From Rotaria sp. Silwood1 (taxonomy: Eukaryota > Rotifera > Eurotatoria > Philodinida > Philodinidae): a stretch of 64,000 nucleotides of DNA. A model generated the notes under the pieces. That model searched no databases, was not told the origin of the DNA, and worked only from the letters and a program-made list of their open reading frames with translations. The translations under genes and the position numbers were made by a program. Location: assembly GCA_905250075.1 (NCBI GenBank), contig CAJNOP010000004.1, positions 4,046,952 to 4,110,951 of the forward strand. The letters are read 5' to 3'. Below are positions 38,613 through 49,905 of the stretch, in pieces. Numbering within the stretch: position 1 is the first letter of the stretch; every line of letters begins with the position of its first letter.

Positions 38613-39579
38613 GATTCCTTTTTTTTTTATATTAAAACTACAATGAACTATGAAAAACAAGATTAAAGTGAAGTAGTGACACTAATGACTGATGATGATG
38701 AGTCAAACTCAACGTCTGATTTGAATTTAGTTCAACTAATCGGAAAAGAACATGATCAAACATAAACAAGAGAGTCGCTCGTTACCATTGTTTATAAGAA
38801 GAACCATTGATGCAATCTTGCAATAAAAAAGAAAGAATAGTTGTTAAGTAGATCTGAACTTTGTTGCTTTAGATTGATAATTCAATAAATTCATCAATAA
38901 TCGTTTTCTTATTTATCAAAATTTTAGCCATTATGAAAATGAAGATTTTATTAAGTAGAAATTTTCATGCATTAGAAATAAAAATGAAGTTAAATAAATC
39001 TACTGAAAAGAATCTATCTAAAATTGAATGTTAGATTCATTAATTATTATATAAATGGTACTTTTTCTTGACATTTTTACTAAAAAAAGAAAGTCTTAAT
39101 GTTATATGTCTGCAATTAATCATTAACTAAATTCTCTTTCTTATCTAATTACAATTGAAACAACGAGAAAATGGCTCACATTACCACTCTGATAAATCTA
39201 CAATGGTGTCATTGAGTAAAAACTTTCAATTCTTTATAGCATAGATAATATTGCAACTATTGATGGTCTTCTTTTTGGCTATGTTGTTGATGTTATATTG
39301 GATGTACTCACAATATCAGATTTTTTTCTATCATCAAAATATATCGAAAGTGGTAATTGTGGTACATTAACCAATTCTTTGTTGAATTTTATTAATGGTA
39401 TGATCTTTGTCGATTTTTTCTTGAGTACACTTCGTGTAGCTTTATCATTGAATAATTTTTAATATATCAAGTATATATATTTAGTTTTTGAATAGTAGTA
39501 ATGCATGGCGTATTCCGTTAGCATTGAAGATTGCTTCAGTATTCATACATTGCAATTGATATTCATTATGGTTTTTCAC
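38613..39579. other. Intergenic region upstream of AAGAB
   Basis: Presumed promoter side of AAGAB, with no core elements I can define. An open stretch at about 39240-39460 (plus) and its complement have no recognised domain. The region also abuts the 3' side of the retrotransposon relic. Confidence 0.45.
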
Positions 39580-41060
39580 CTAATTGGTCAAACGAAGAGG
39601 ACAGAAAAATGAAACATTCACTGTGCTGACTAAAATTTGGTCATCAGTGACATCGTCAGTGGACATACTTCACGCATATAACATTATAACGACATTTGAC
39701 CATGTCCACCTGATTCAACAAAGTGCCTGTTATACGAAGAACATGTTGCCCGAGCTGTCTGAAAAGAAGCGCTACTTCGTTCTATTTGCATTGACCTTCA
39801 TGCTAGAAGAGGAATACTCCCGTGTGAACTATGTTTCACAATATTGTCTGCAAAAAGAAGAAGATCCACTTTGACACTATTGGTTTCGAGACATCTTGTC
39901 CATTAAAAATGTACATAATAACAAAGATAGTATGCACTTTTATTGTACTCTAACGCACAACCGGGACTCATTCGACTTGTTTGTTGTCATTTATGCGAGC
40001 ACAGCTTTTCCAATCATTGTGCAAAGATTCAATTGCAGACAAGAGGTGACCATTAATTACATATTCTTTTAACTCTTTCCAGAGCGACTTCTGTAGAACC
40101 CGATTGTACATTTTTTTCTGAGTCCATGAATAATGCTTAACGGATTTAGTTAGCTCCCAAATTTTTAAAATACTTGCTGTAATATGACTGTTTTTCTGTC
40201 ATCATTCGTTCCGCGCGAAACTCGCATCGTGTAACTTGAACATGTCGTTCGACTATGTCTCGGAATCTTCGTTCTATCACTTTGGCGTACACTTCTTCGG
40301 CTAGATTAAGTACAGTAATTCTTCTGTATTTAGAGCATTTTGACTAGTTTAGTAGCTGTCAAAGAGATATCATCGATCCCATCTAATGATAATTCACTTA
40401 ATATATCTCGTGAACCAGATGACGGATTGTAGAGTTTCACAAAATACTTCTTCTGTTCATTGGGTATGTCTTTTTCGCATGTCAAGCGTCGACCAACGGC
40501 ATATTTTATGGAATGAGTATGTGTTCGTCCACCTTTACAGAGCCAGCAAATGGTCTATTAAAATACTTTGCTAGCTGAATGACAGTTAGATGGTGTCAAA
40601 AATTATCCAAGGAGATTGCTTTTGCTTCAGCCACAAGTTTGCTCACTTTGTCTCATAATGGCTTATACCGCTGTCAATTTTCCGCTGTTTGTTGTTCAGT
40701 ATATACACAATATGTTCGGTTTTAGTCATTAATGTCATGCGAACATTTTTAGTTCACCATGCAGTTTTCTTTTGGCCAGTTTTTAGATCGACAAATTTGG
40801 TTTCACATGGTTCTGTCGTAGCATCAACGCCTGCTAACTATATGAAATAAGAGCCGCTCGAATTCAATATTGACTTCCTTTAATGATATCTGAGAAAGTC
40901 GTTGATCGACCTATGTTTCTCACCGTATATTGATCAAACTCTTTGGTTTGTTTTTCCTGATGTCGAATAGATGAAAATCGACCCAAAATACAACTCGTCA
41001 GACAGTGATTGGTTGCTAGCTCAACGCCTTGTTTGACTCGCTTATCCAGCACACTTTGTC
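39580..41060 (-). mobile_element. Decayed non-LTR (LINE-type) retrotransposon
   Basis: Reading the minus strand from 41060 down, fragments appear in the expected order for a LINE second ORF. First is the end of an endonuclease domain (GVELATNHCLTSCILGRF, like the ADIGSDHHLV region, 40864-41052). Next is the linker (about 40610-40800, KTAW.TKNVRM). Then come reverse-transcriptase blocks: RITVLNLAEEVYAKVIERRF at about 40270-40330, YNRVLQKSLWKELKEYVING and HLLSAIESLHNDWKSC at about 40020-40110, and LLLFADNIV at about 39835-39865, the catalytic FADD box with its last Asp changed to Asn. Many stops and frame changes show it is dead. The open plus-strand frame at 39584-39874 is its antisense shadow. 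Its clade, ends and target duplication were not determined. Confidence 0.75.
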
Positions 41061-42084
41061 TTTTTGATTAGTTCAGTTTATTACATCTTCTGAACTATAT
41101 GATCTATTCTAACTCAAGATAAAGAAATGAAGAATGAATTGGCAATCATCTTTGCTATATTGGATGCTTAAATGAATACTGAGAATGATACGAAGTAGGA
41201 CAACATAAATTCTAGCAACTGCTAGACAAAAAAAAAGTACAATTTATTATATTCTTTTAGAAACACTTAATGTATGTAAAGAAAAATCGATATCTTCTTG
41301 TTTAGTTTCTATGACTATATACAATATTAAGATTTCTTCTTAAACAAAATTCACTCCGCTTTATGAAATTTCACTTGTTCCAGACGTCTTTGTTAATAGT
41401 TACCCATTTTTCTCGATTCAAGAAATACTGTCCAAGTTTCTAGTATATGACAGCAAAACATGAAATATTATTTTTGTATGTAAAGTACACTGCTCGATGC
41501 AATCGAAAATCCCTTCCATTAAAAAATCTTCCTTGAAGAAACGGCACGTTCGACGTAATAGAAGACACCTCTTAATTAATTAATTTCTCGCAAATTTGCA
41601 ACTTTAATAAATATATTTAATTGAAAATATGTCTAGTTCTCACGGCATTGAGCTAAAATATCGCAAAGACTTACATTAACATTATTTCTTGACTCTTGCG
41701 AACATAAAAATTTCTGTCTAAACTCTCACAAACATTTCGATTTTTAAAAAATCTTTTTAATTATAAATTATGAAAATAAATGAACCACAATAGAAGATCA
41801 AAGTATCTTCTATTACGAGGATGGCTTTCTTTAATTCCTTATCAGTAATCAATATATTGTAGATATTTCTTAAATATATGACGACCTCTGTCGAAGCCGA
41901 TTACGATGTGCGGAAATGTTGTCAAAACAAAATACTCATTTACTTTTTTTTGTCTGTTTTAATCTAGTATAGCGTGTGACGCAGTTTGGTTCGTATCTTA
42001 TTCTGACATGTTCTTCCCTGTTGTTGTTCAGTCGTGCGTAAATAGAAAACGATCGACTTGGATTTTTCATTATTCGAGTAAACA
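41061..42084. other. Intergenic region upstream of ATG16L copy 1
   Basis: No coding sequence supported. The right end should carry the promoter and 5' UTR of the ATG16L-like gene. The left end may still be eroded 5' sequence of the retrotransposon. Confidence 0.45.
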
Positions 42085-45000
42085 ATGGCGATAGTTGATT
42101 CAAATTGGAAATCAAATATTTTTTGTCAACTTAAAGAACGTAAACGTCAATCGAATGTATATGAGAACATTATAGAACATTGTATACTTTTTTTTTCTAT
42201 GATTAAAATTCTGTTTATTTTATCTTTTCTTTTTAAATAGACAATCGCATTTTGGAAAATAATACAATTCTACAAGTTCAATGTGTTAAACTTGAAAAAG
42301 ATGTTTATCATTTACGTTTAGCTAATTCTGATTTAGAAAAAACAGCTGAAGCAAGGTGAATTTATGTTTTAAAGCATAAAAATATTTATTCTTTTTTCTC
42401 TTTATTTTAGTCAAGAATTAGTAAATATTAATAATAAATTAAATGAAGCTAATGAAGAAGTAGTTACACATTTACGAGAGAAAGGTGAAGTAAGTAATGT
42501 CAAAATTGAATCTAAATGAGTGCATTATCAATTGTTTTTTTTTCTCTTCTTTTCTTAAATTTAGCTTGCTCGAGAAGTTCTTCGATTAAATCATGCTTTA
42601 ACTGATATAAATGAAAAGTTCACTAGAGAAGAAATAAAGTAAGAAATAAATAATCGTATTAATTTGATTTGTATTTTGAATTTTTTAGAACTCAACAATA
42701 TAAAAATGAAAATGATGAATTGCATGAACAATTAGAAATAGCAGAATTTCATATAAATGAACTTGTACAAACTAATCAAGTAAATTTATTTGTTCTTGTA
42801 TAATGATATTGATATATATTCTATATTTTAAAGATACTTCGAGATGAATTTGAAGCTGTTAAAAGTAATGTTGATCGATTACAAATAGATTATAATCAAA
42901 TGAAACCAACTTGTATTGAACTTGAACAAGAATTGAAAATAGCTAAACGAATAAATAAACAAATGGAAGATGAATTAATGTTTTATAAAAATCAACAAGC
43001 TGCTATGCATGATTATGAAAATGAACAATTTAATAACAAGTAAAATAATATTCTTAGTAATAAATAACGTAAACCTTTTCTTATTGTTTTTAGAGTTAAT
43101 AAAAAAGTTGAAGTACGAAAACTAGCTGAGCCAAGTATTTTTTTTGATGATGATATTGTTATTGTTCCATCAGTTGAATATTCACCAGATTCATATCAAG
43201 ATACTTTCGGGAATGCAAAGTATATTTATTAGATTGGTTTTTTTGTTTCTTTTCGATATTATACTTCATTTGATGATAGTAATAATCCAATGTACTATTC
43301 TTTTGATGAATCATTACATCGAGAAAATCAAAGTAGTATGCATGGTTTGAATCATGGTGGAAGAAATTTATTAACAAGTTTTATGCGTAAATTTGCACAT
43401 GGAATAACTAATAGCAGCAATGATAGACTCTATCGAACATCAACAAGTTGTCTGTCGGCTTCTATTCCAACACGTATAACAGCTCGTTGGGTAAGAACTA
43501 AATAAAGCATATATTTAAGAGCTAGAAAATTTCTTCTCAGTAAACAAAACAACAACAAATCTTTGTATAAAAAAAGTCTTTGGTTTTTTATACTGATCTT
43601 TTCGATTTAACTAAACATTATCAATAAATTGGTAACCGTTACTTACTCGTATTTTCTTATAAGATAGCATTCTGAGATGGTTGAATGATATTAAGAGTAA
43701 TTTTCTGAATCTGATGGATCGATATTGATTGTAATATTATATATCAGTATAACAAAGTTTATCGAACATTATTCTAATTTTTTTGTACAAATAGCAAATG
43801 TATTGTTTTTTTTTTCATTTTCATATTGGATATTAATTGAAAACATAAATTATAGTTTAAGAGAAGAAATCGAAGAAAAATTATGTATTCTAATGCCATT
43901 CATATACCATAAAATCTGTTATCTATTATTAATTATTTCATATAGGATTGTACTGAACTTGAAGTATATGCTCTACAATTTCAACCATCTGGCTCAATAT
44001 TAGCGACAGGATGTAGTGATAAAATGATTCATTTATGGGAAATTTCATCAACTGGTCAACAACATAAATATTGTTCACTTCAAGGTAGTCATGGAGCAAT
44101 TAATGCACTGGATTTTGATAATGAAGGAGTATGTAAACTATTAAGAATCTAATTTCTATTAATGTTGTTTTTGATAAAATTAGTTTCGTCTTTTGGCTGG
44201 ATGTTCCGGTGATAAAGCGTATATTTGGTCATATGGAGAACAGAGAATGCTTAAAGATACCTATACTGGTCATGAACGCTTAATAAATACTTGTAAATTT
44301 ATTTCTGGAACAAAACTAGTAACGGGTAGTGCTGATCGAACAATTAAAATATGGGATTTATATAGTCGACATTGTAAAATTTTTATAATATAATAAATAA
44401 AATTATACAAATATTATTTGTTATTAAGGCATTGAAACTTTATTAGCTGGTTCAAAATGTCATGATTTAGTAGTCAAAGATGCAACTGGTACAATCATAA
44501 GTGGTCATTTTGATAAAAAAATTCGTATATGGGATCCAATTACAAATAAATGTCGAACTGCATTAGAATATGATGCAGCAATTACATCATTATCATATAA
44601 TGATGGTATAAAGAAAAAAAAAATCTTTGCAAAATTATACAAAATTTAAAATTTTTTTTCCTTTTAGAAAAACAACGATTGCTTGCATGTTTTAGAAATG
44701 ATACACTGAGATTAATTGATTTAAGACAAAATAAAATTGTTTCGACATTTAAGTAAGAATTCGAATTATTGATATTTTTAACTAATCTCATTAATTTTGA
44801 TGATTATTTGTTTTTGTGTTTTAGACATGACAATTTTAAAGTAAGCACAGATACAAACAAAGCTGTTTTATCACCCGATGGTCATTATGCTTGTGTTGGT
44901 TCTCAAGATGGTTCTCTAGTTGTGTGGAATATGGAAAATAAACAGTGTGAAAATGTTCTAAAACAAAAACATAAGTTGGCATTAAAATAAAAACTTATTT

Positions 45001-45131
45001 TATTGTTATTTAATGAGAATTAATTTTCTTTTCGTAGTACAATGGTCACATCAGTTGCTTGGCAACCCGATGGAAAATATGTTGCATCTTGTGAAAAACA
45101 TCGTCAAGTTATTCTTTGGAGTCAATCATAA
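42085..45131 (+). CDS. ATG16L1: ATG16L1-like autophagy protein, copy 1
   Basis: Scaffold of the ATG12-ATG5-ATG16 complex, which directs lipidation of ATG8/LC3 at the growing autophagosome. Fourteen phase-consistent exons give 625 residues (human ATG16L1 is about 607). The N-terminus (WKSNIFCQLKERKRQSNVYE, then NIIEHYNRILENN) corresponds to the ATG5-binding helix. A long coiled coil spans about residues 40-225, followed by an acidic/Ser-rich linker (FFDDDIVIVPS). The WD40 domain occupies about 334-625, with recognisable blades: [66 protein letters not shown] and a final SVAWQPDGKYVASCEKHRQV. It ends QVILWSQS then TAA at 45129-45131, with AATAAA overlapping the stop. A second ATG16L-like gene starts 201 bp downstream in the same direction. 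Confidence 0.92.
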
Positions 45132-45296
45132 ATAAATATATTTTTTTTGCATTTTATTGTGACAAATGTTGTTTAAGTAACTTTTTGTTTTGTGTTGTTT
45201 CGGATGATCAAAATTGTATTATTATATATCGTCCATGTAAACTAGAAATATAACTCGATATTTATTTCTTTGATTATGTTTGTTTTTACTTGTCAT

Positions 45297-45320
45297 CTAT
45301 TTTTTTTTTTTTTTGATAGA
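45297..45320 (+). promoter_or_regulatory. Candidate 3' splice (possible trans-splice) acceptor between the ATG16L-like genes
   Basis: A run of about 17 T followed by GATAG lies 12 bases before the ATG of copy 2, inside a 201-bp intergenic space. This is a strong acceptor with no obvious upstream donor. Bdelloid rotifers are known to use spliced-leader trans-splicing, so it may receive a leader. An ordinary 5' UTR intron is the alternative. Confidence 0.35.
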
Positions 45321-45332
45321 TATAAATTAATT

Positions 45333-48300
45333 ATGGAATGGAAACAGAAAATCTTTAATCAATTACAAGAACGTAATAGACAAGAACGTGATGTTTATGC
45401 AGAAATTGTTAAACATTGTAGGTTTTTCTTTATATGTATATTTCAATCAGAAATAGAAAATATTCTTCTTCTATAACAGTCATTAGTTACATTAAACAGA
45501 TGTTTGTTTCACTATGAGACAAAAAGAAAATACTTTTTCAAAGTCATAATTCTCTATGATATTGGGAAAATGTTCAATTTAAACTAAAGAATTTTGAAAA
45601 AACTATTTATAACTTTATGCATGTATGTATAGATAACCGTCTAACTGAAAATTATTCAACAATATTAGTACGATGTACGGAGCAAGAACGTGATATATTA
45701 ACATTACGTCAAGAAAACACAGATTTGCAAAAAAACAGTGTCAGGTAAATACATGTAATGGTATAGGCAGTATAATTAAAAAATTTATTTTATCATTTCT
45801 TTTAGTGTGGCTGGTCTCCCTGTTAATGATAAAGTTAGAACATTAGAAAATGATTACATGAAAGCGAAAGATGAAATACTCACATTACTAAGAGAACGAG
45901 GCGACGTATGTTTTATATTTGTTTATTTTTTTCTTATTCATCTGTTTTTATTTATTTTTAGATGACGAAAGAAGTAATTAGTCTTAGTCGTCTTGTTAAA
46001 GAAAGAGATGAAAAACTTTATTCTGAACAAAATAAGTCTGTATTTTGTTCTTCTTATCTTACAAATGATATATGGTTGTGTTTTTTAAGAAATCAAATAT
46101 TAACAAAAGAAAATATATCATTGAAACAACAACTTGAATCAGCTCATGAACAATTGAGTGCCTTGAAGAAAGTTAATGAAGTAAGTTGAAGAATATGTTA
46201 ACTAAAGTCATAATTGTCCAAACATATCGTTTTTCGATAGTAAAATAATTTATATATAGTAAATTTATAACTCATTTTCATGAGATGATAGGATATATCT
46301 ATGAAAGATTCTATATGATGGCAAATGGACATTTACTTATGGATGATAAAAAAGTATCAGGAAATAGATTTTATTTGTAATTAAGAAAAGTAAACCATTC
46401 AAGATATTGTATTCGATCTATTGAATAGAATTGAACATTGAGAGGTTTTAAATAAGTTTTCAACTTTCTTAATTGCTCTCAGTACAAACTATTAAAATAT
46501 CAAAATAATCGGTTTTCTAAAAAGTATGCTACGATCAGTCATTTGTTACCAAGGATGTAGAAATAAAATGTAATGTTATTAATGAGGGAAGAAGAAATTA
46601 ACTTTTTCGATATATTCTAATTTGTCAATTAGCAAATTTCATTCACGAAGACAGTTATGACAATTTACAAATTTCATAGTACAATTATTGAGAAGAGAAC
46701 TCATAATCTTATCCTGTTTGACTTGAGTTGCTTAAGGATATGAGACCTAGTGGAACTTATTTTATGTTATTTTGTTGGATTTATTGGAACCATGATTATT
46801 TATCGAATTGAATCTATTAATAGTATAGAATACTATTGAACCATATCAAAAGAAGAATATAATTTTAAAGTGTGAGCCCTCACGCTTGACCAAGGATCTA
46901 CCACCTCTCCACATAATTCCCTATGTTTCATGATCACATGTATAGCGGAATTAATAGATAGATCCTAAATATATAAATCATAGATGTTGCTGAAGCATCT
47001 TCAAGCTATTGTAAAACTTCCTTTAAAAAAAACGAAAACTTCTCTCTTTAGACAATACATGATGAATTTCAAGCATTACAATTAGCCTATACACAATTAG
47101 AAGAACGTCAAAAAGAATTAGATGCAACCATTGCTGTTTTACGTCAAAAAATGACTGAAAAAATAGAGAAAAAATGTAATGCATTAGATGAAGAAGTTAA
47201 ATTGCATGAAAAGTTTGTTTTATAAGAAAAATTTGTTTTTCAATCTGTAAAATTATTTTCCTCTTTAGACGAATGGAAGACGATGTTAAAAGAAAATTAG
47301 ATGAAGCTAAAAGTGATGTTATGATACCGACATTATCAAATTTGATGTAAGTGTATATGCTTCCAAGTTTATTTTTCAAATTGTTTTTTTTCTTTTAGTT
47401 CAACTACAACAACAACATCAGTAACACAATTGAAAAATACCAATCAGGATGGAAAAATACATCTGACACCAACAGTAGATTTCATCAAAGTCGTTGTACC
47501 TAAAAAAGCTATATTCAAATGGGTCAGTTTTTAAAAAAATGTCTTGATGTGAGTGAGTGAGGTTTTCACTGATCATTCTCGGTTTTTTTTATCATCTAGG
47601 ATTGTGGTGATAATGAATTACATGCTATTCAGTTTCATCCATCTGGATCATTAATTGCAACAGGTGGTAGTGATAGAAAAATTCATATTTGGGAACTGAA
47701 TGCTCATAATAGTAATCAAAATAATCTTTTTTCTTTATACAAGTTAAATAGAAAATTTTTCATGTAGACCAAGTTCAACAAGCTTATGTTCTTACTGGAA
47801 ATAATTCAACAGTGACAGCTATTGATTTTGACAGTGAAAATGTAAGAAATCAAAAGCAAAATTTGATTGTTTTTTGTTATATATATATATAAGAATGAAA
47901 TTTGTAATAGGCTAATTTAATTCTTGGATGTTCAGAAGATTTCGCTTGTCGTGTTTGGGGTCTTGCTGATCAACGCTTACGTCATACATTAACTGGTCAT
48001 GGTGCAAAAGTTTTTTGTGCTAAATTTGTTACTGCAAGTTTGATCGCATCAGGTAGTCAAGATCGAACGTTGAAATTGTGGGATTTACAAAATCGTCAAT
48101 GTAAATTTTTTTCGTTTTTCTTTATTCAATATTCAATTATTTAGATTTCAGGTGTCCGAACTTTATTTGCTGGATCGAAATGTCATGATTTAGTTGCACT
48201 TGATGCATCTGGAAGTTTGATTAGTGGTCATTTTGATAAAAAAATACGTTTTTGGGATGCTCGAAATGACTCAACTAAATGTGAATTACAATTACAAGCA

Positions 48301-48856
48301 GCAGTTACTTCATTATCAATTAATCGAGGTACTCAAATAAAGCAAATGATAGAATTATATGAATATTTTTTCATTTTTCAATTCAGAAAAACAACTATTA
48401 TTGGCTTGTTCACGGGATGATACACTTAAATTAATTGAACTCAGAGAAAATCGCGTTATACAAACATTTAGGTAAACACTTGCATTTTTATTTTAATAGA
48501 AGTATTAATTAGTTCACAAGAATTTCTTTTTTTTTGAGACATTTACATTATAAGTAGTTTTTAGTAAACTGATGAGTTGCGATTACATATTCTAACGACT
48601 CGGAAAATTATTTGTTGATCTTATGTGNNNNNNNNNNNNNNNNNNNNNNNNNNNNNNNNNNNNNNNNNNNNNNNNNNNNNNNNNNNNNNNNNNNNNNNNN
48701 NNNNNNNNNNNNNNNNNNNNNNNNNNNAATAATTCATTGAGTTCTTCTTAGGATTCGTATTTTTTTTATTTTAGATCAATTGTTAATGCTGTTGCTTAGC
48801 ATCCTGAAGGGCGATTAATTGCTTCATGCGAAAAACAAAGACAAGCAATATTATGA
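45333..48856 (+). CDS. ATG16L-like protein, copy 2 (diverged; interrupted by gap, C-terminus damaged)
   Basis: Tandem paralogue of copy 1. Thirteen exons from 45333 to 48471 are phase-consistent (487 residues). The N-terminus [20 protein letters not shown] keeps the ATG5-binding pattern. The coiled-coil part is shorter (275 residues before the WD40 domain versus 333), diverged, and contains an 871-bp intron (46181-47051). WD40 blades include [45 protein letters not shown] and [10 protein letters not shown]. Three WD40 exons have exactly the same lengths as in copy 1 (190, 177 and 85 bases). The first WD exon is split by an extra intron (112+74 versus 183). The exon matching copy 1's 44825-44974 is not seen and would fall in or beside the 100-N gap. 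The exon after the gap has two in-frame stops where copy 1 has Trp. It could be a functional gene with a misassembled end or a recent pseudogene. Confidence 0.75.
46181..47051 (+). other. Long intron in ATG16L-like copy 2
   Basis: An 871-bp intron at a coiled-coil position where copy 1 has a 54-bp intron. No coding remnant or element ends recognised. Confidence 0.6.
48628..48727. other. Assembly gap (100 N)
   Basis: Exactly 100 N, the usual placeholder for a scaffold gap of unknown size. It falls within the intron after the fifth-blade exon of ATG16L-like copy 2. One WD40 exon is missing, and the contigs on its two sides could come from different gene copies. Confidence 0.95.
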
Positions 48857-48860
48857 GGAA
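48775..48860 (+). pseudogene. Last WD40 exon of ATG16L-like copy 2, with two Trp-to-stop changes
   Basis: After an acceptor (ATTTTAG) the frame reads SIVNAVA, stop, [18 protein letters not shown], stop, GK. It aligns without gaps to the copy 1 end (MVTSVAWQPDGKYVASCEKH). The stops TAG at 48797-48799 and TGA at 48854-48856 both replace TGG by a single G-to-A change. The rest of the exon is well conserved, so the damage is recent, a sequencing or assembly artefact, or the exon belongs to another copy joined across the gap. Confidence 0.7.
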
Positions 48861-49905
48861 AGTATAATATAATACAATCATTTCAATAGAATTTTTTTGT
48901 TCTTTTTTTTCTTTCTCTTTTTATTTTCTAATATGGCTATATATAGCTTCGTATTAGGAAAAAGACAACTCTGGTGAGATAAATATTCAAGAATTGTTGA
49001 TTGGTGTATATAACTACATGGTTTTATAAAAATAAATCATATATTCTTTAATGAGTAAATAATGATTTATGACTAACAGACTTTTTTTGGTGAATAATAG
49101 AAAAGAAGAAGACCTAAAACATTGATATAAAATTAGAATACTTTTTAGAACTTTCGCTGTCTTTTGATAAGATATCAGATAGTTTCAGTTTTCACAAACG
49201 GAAACTAAATTAGAATAGTTTCCTGCATTGGTATAAATGTCATTTTCATTCTTTGTGCAAATCATGTCATTAGTATTCATATCAGCTTGCTATCAGTGAT
49301 TTGTTTTGCTTTCATGATGTCCATATGTGTAATTACTGTGAAAATCAGTTAGTTTTTTTTTACTAATTGTCCTATGGAGATTAAGACTAGCAACAAAAGT
49401 TTACTGTGATTTCAGACAAAAATAAAACACTATTAAGACGAGCGTCGAAATCAACTTATGGGAAACGTGATTGTATATCTATTAAATTAATTATTGTATC
49501 CATCTTTCTTACAAAAATACTGATCTACTGGGAAAAAATATACAACTATGTTAACAGTAACGGCTGCTAATTTCAAAAGATACGCGAGAACTACAAGATA
49601 TGAGGAGTACTTTTAGCCAAACATAATGATGTAATTCAAATGAGAAAATACTTATAATCGTGCATACTTTTCTTGTTGTTACACTAGCGGCATCTAGATT
49701 ACAAATATATCATTTTCTCAAAAGTGGTTTTATTTTTGTTCAAAATAACTTTTATTTATAATATAAAAAATTAAGAAAAAAAATATTGCACTTTCTCTTT
49801 AAATTTAATGATTAAAACTCTGCCAATGATTCCGTTACCATCGATTCTATACGTTTTAATGGACGGGTCATTATTTTCTATCTTTTGACAACTATTCTTG
49901 CAACA
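48861..49905. other. Intergenic region, ATG16L-like copy 2 to C5orf34-like
   Basis: No coding sequence supported. Poly-T/C runs near 48900-48930. Nothing else recognised. Confidence 0.5.

Noticed and set aside
39584-39874. Plus-strand 96-codon ORF
   Set aside because: It is the antisense of the reverse-transcriptase relic; the minus strand carries the meaningful FAD-box sequence.
48555-48627. Hammerhead-ribozyme-like CTGATGAG...GAAA with a GAGTTG/CGACTC stem
   Set aside because: The closing base pair next to GAAA does not form, and no pairing for the other two stems is visible before the gap starts.
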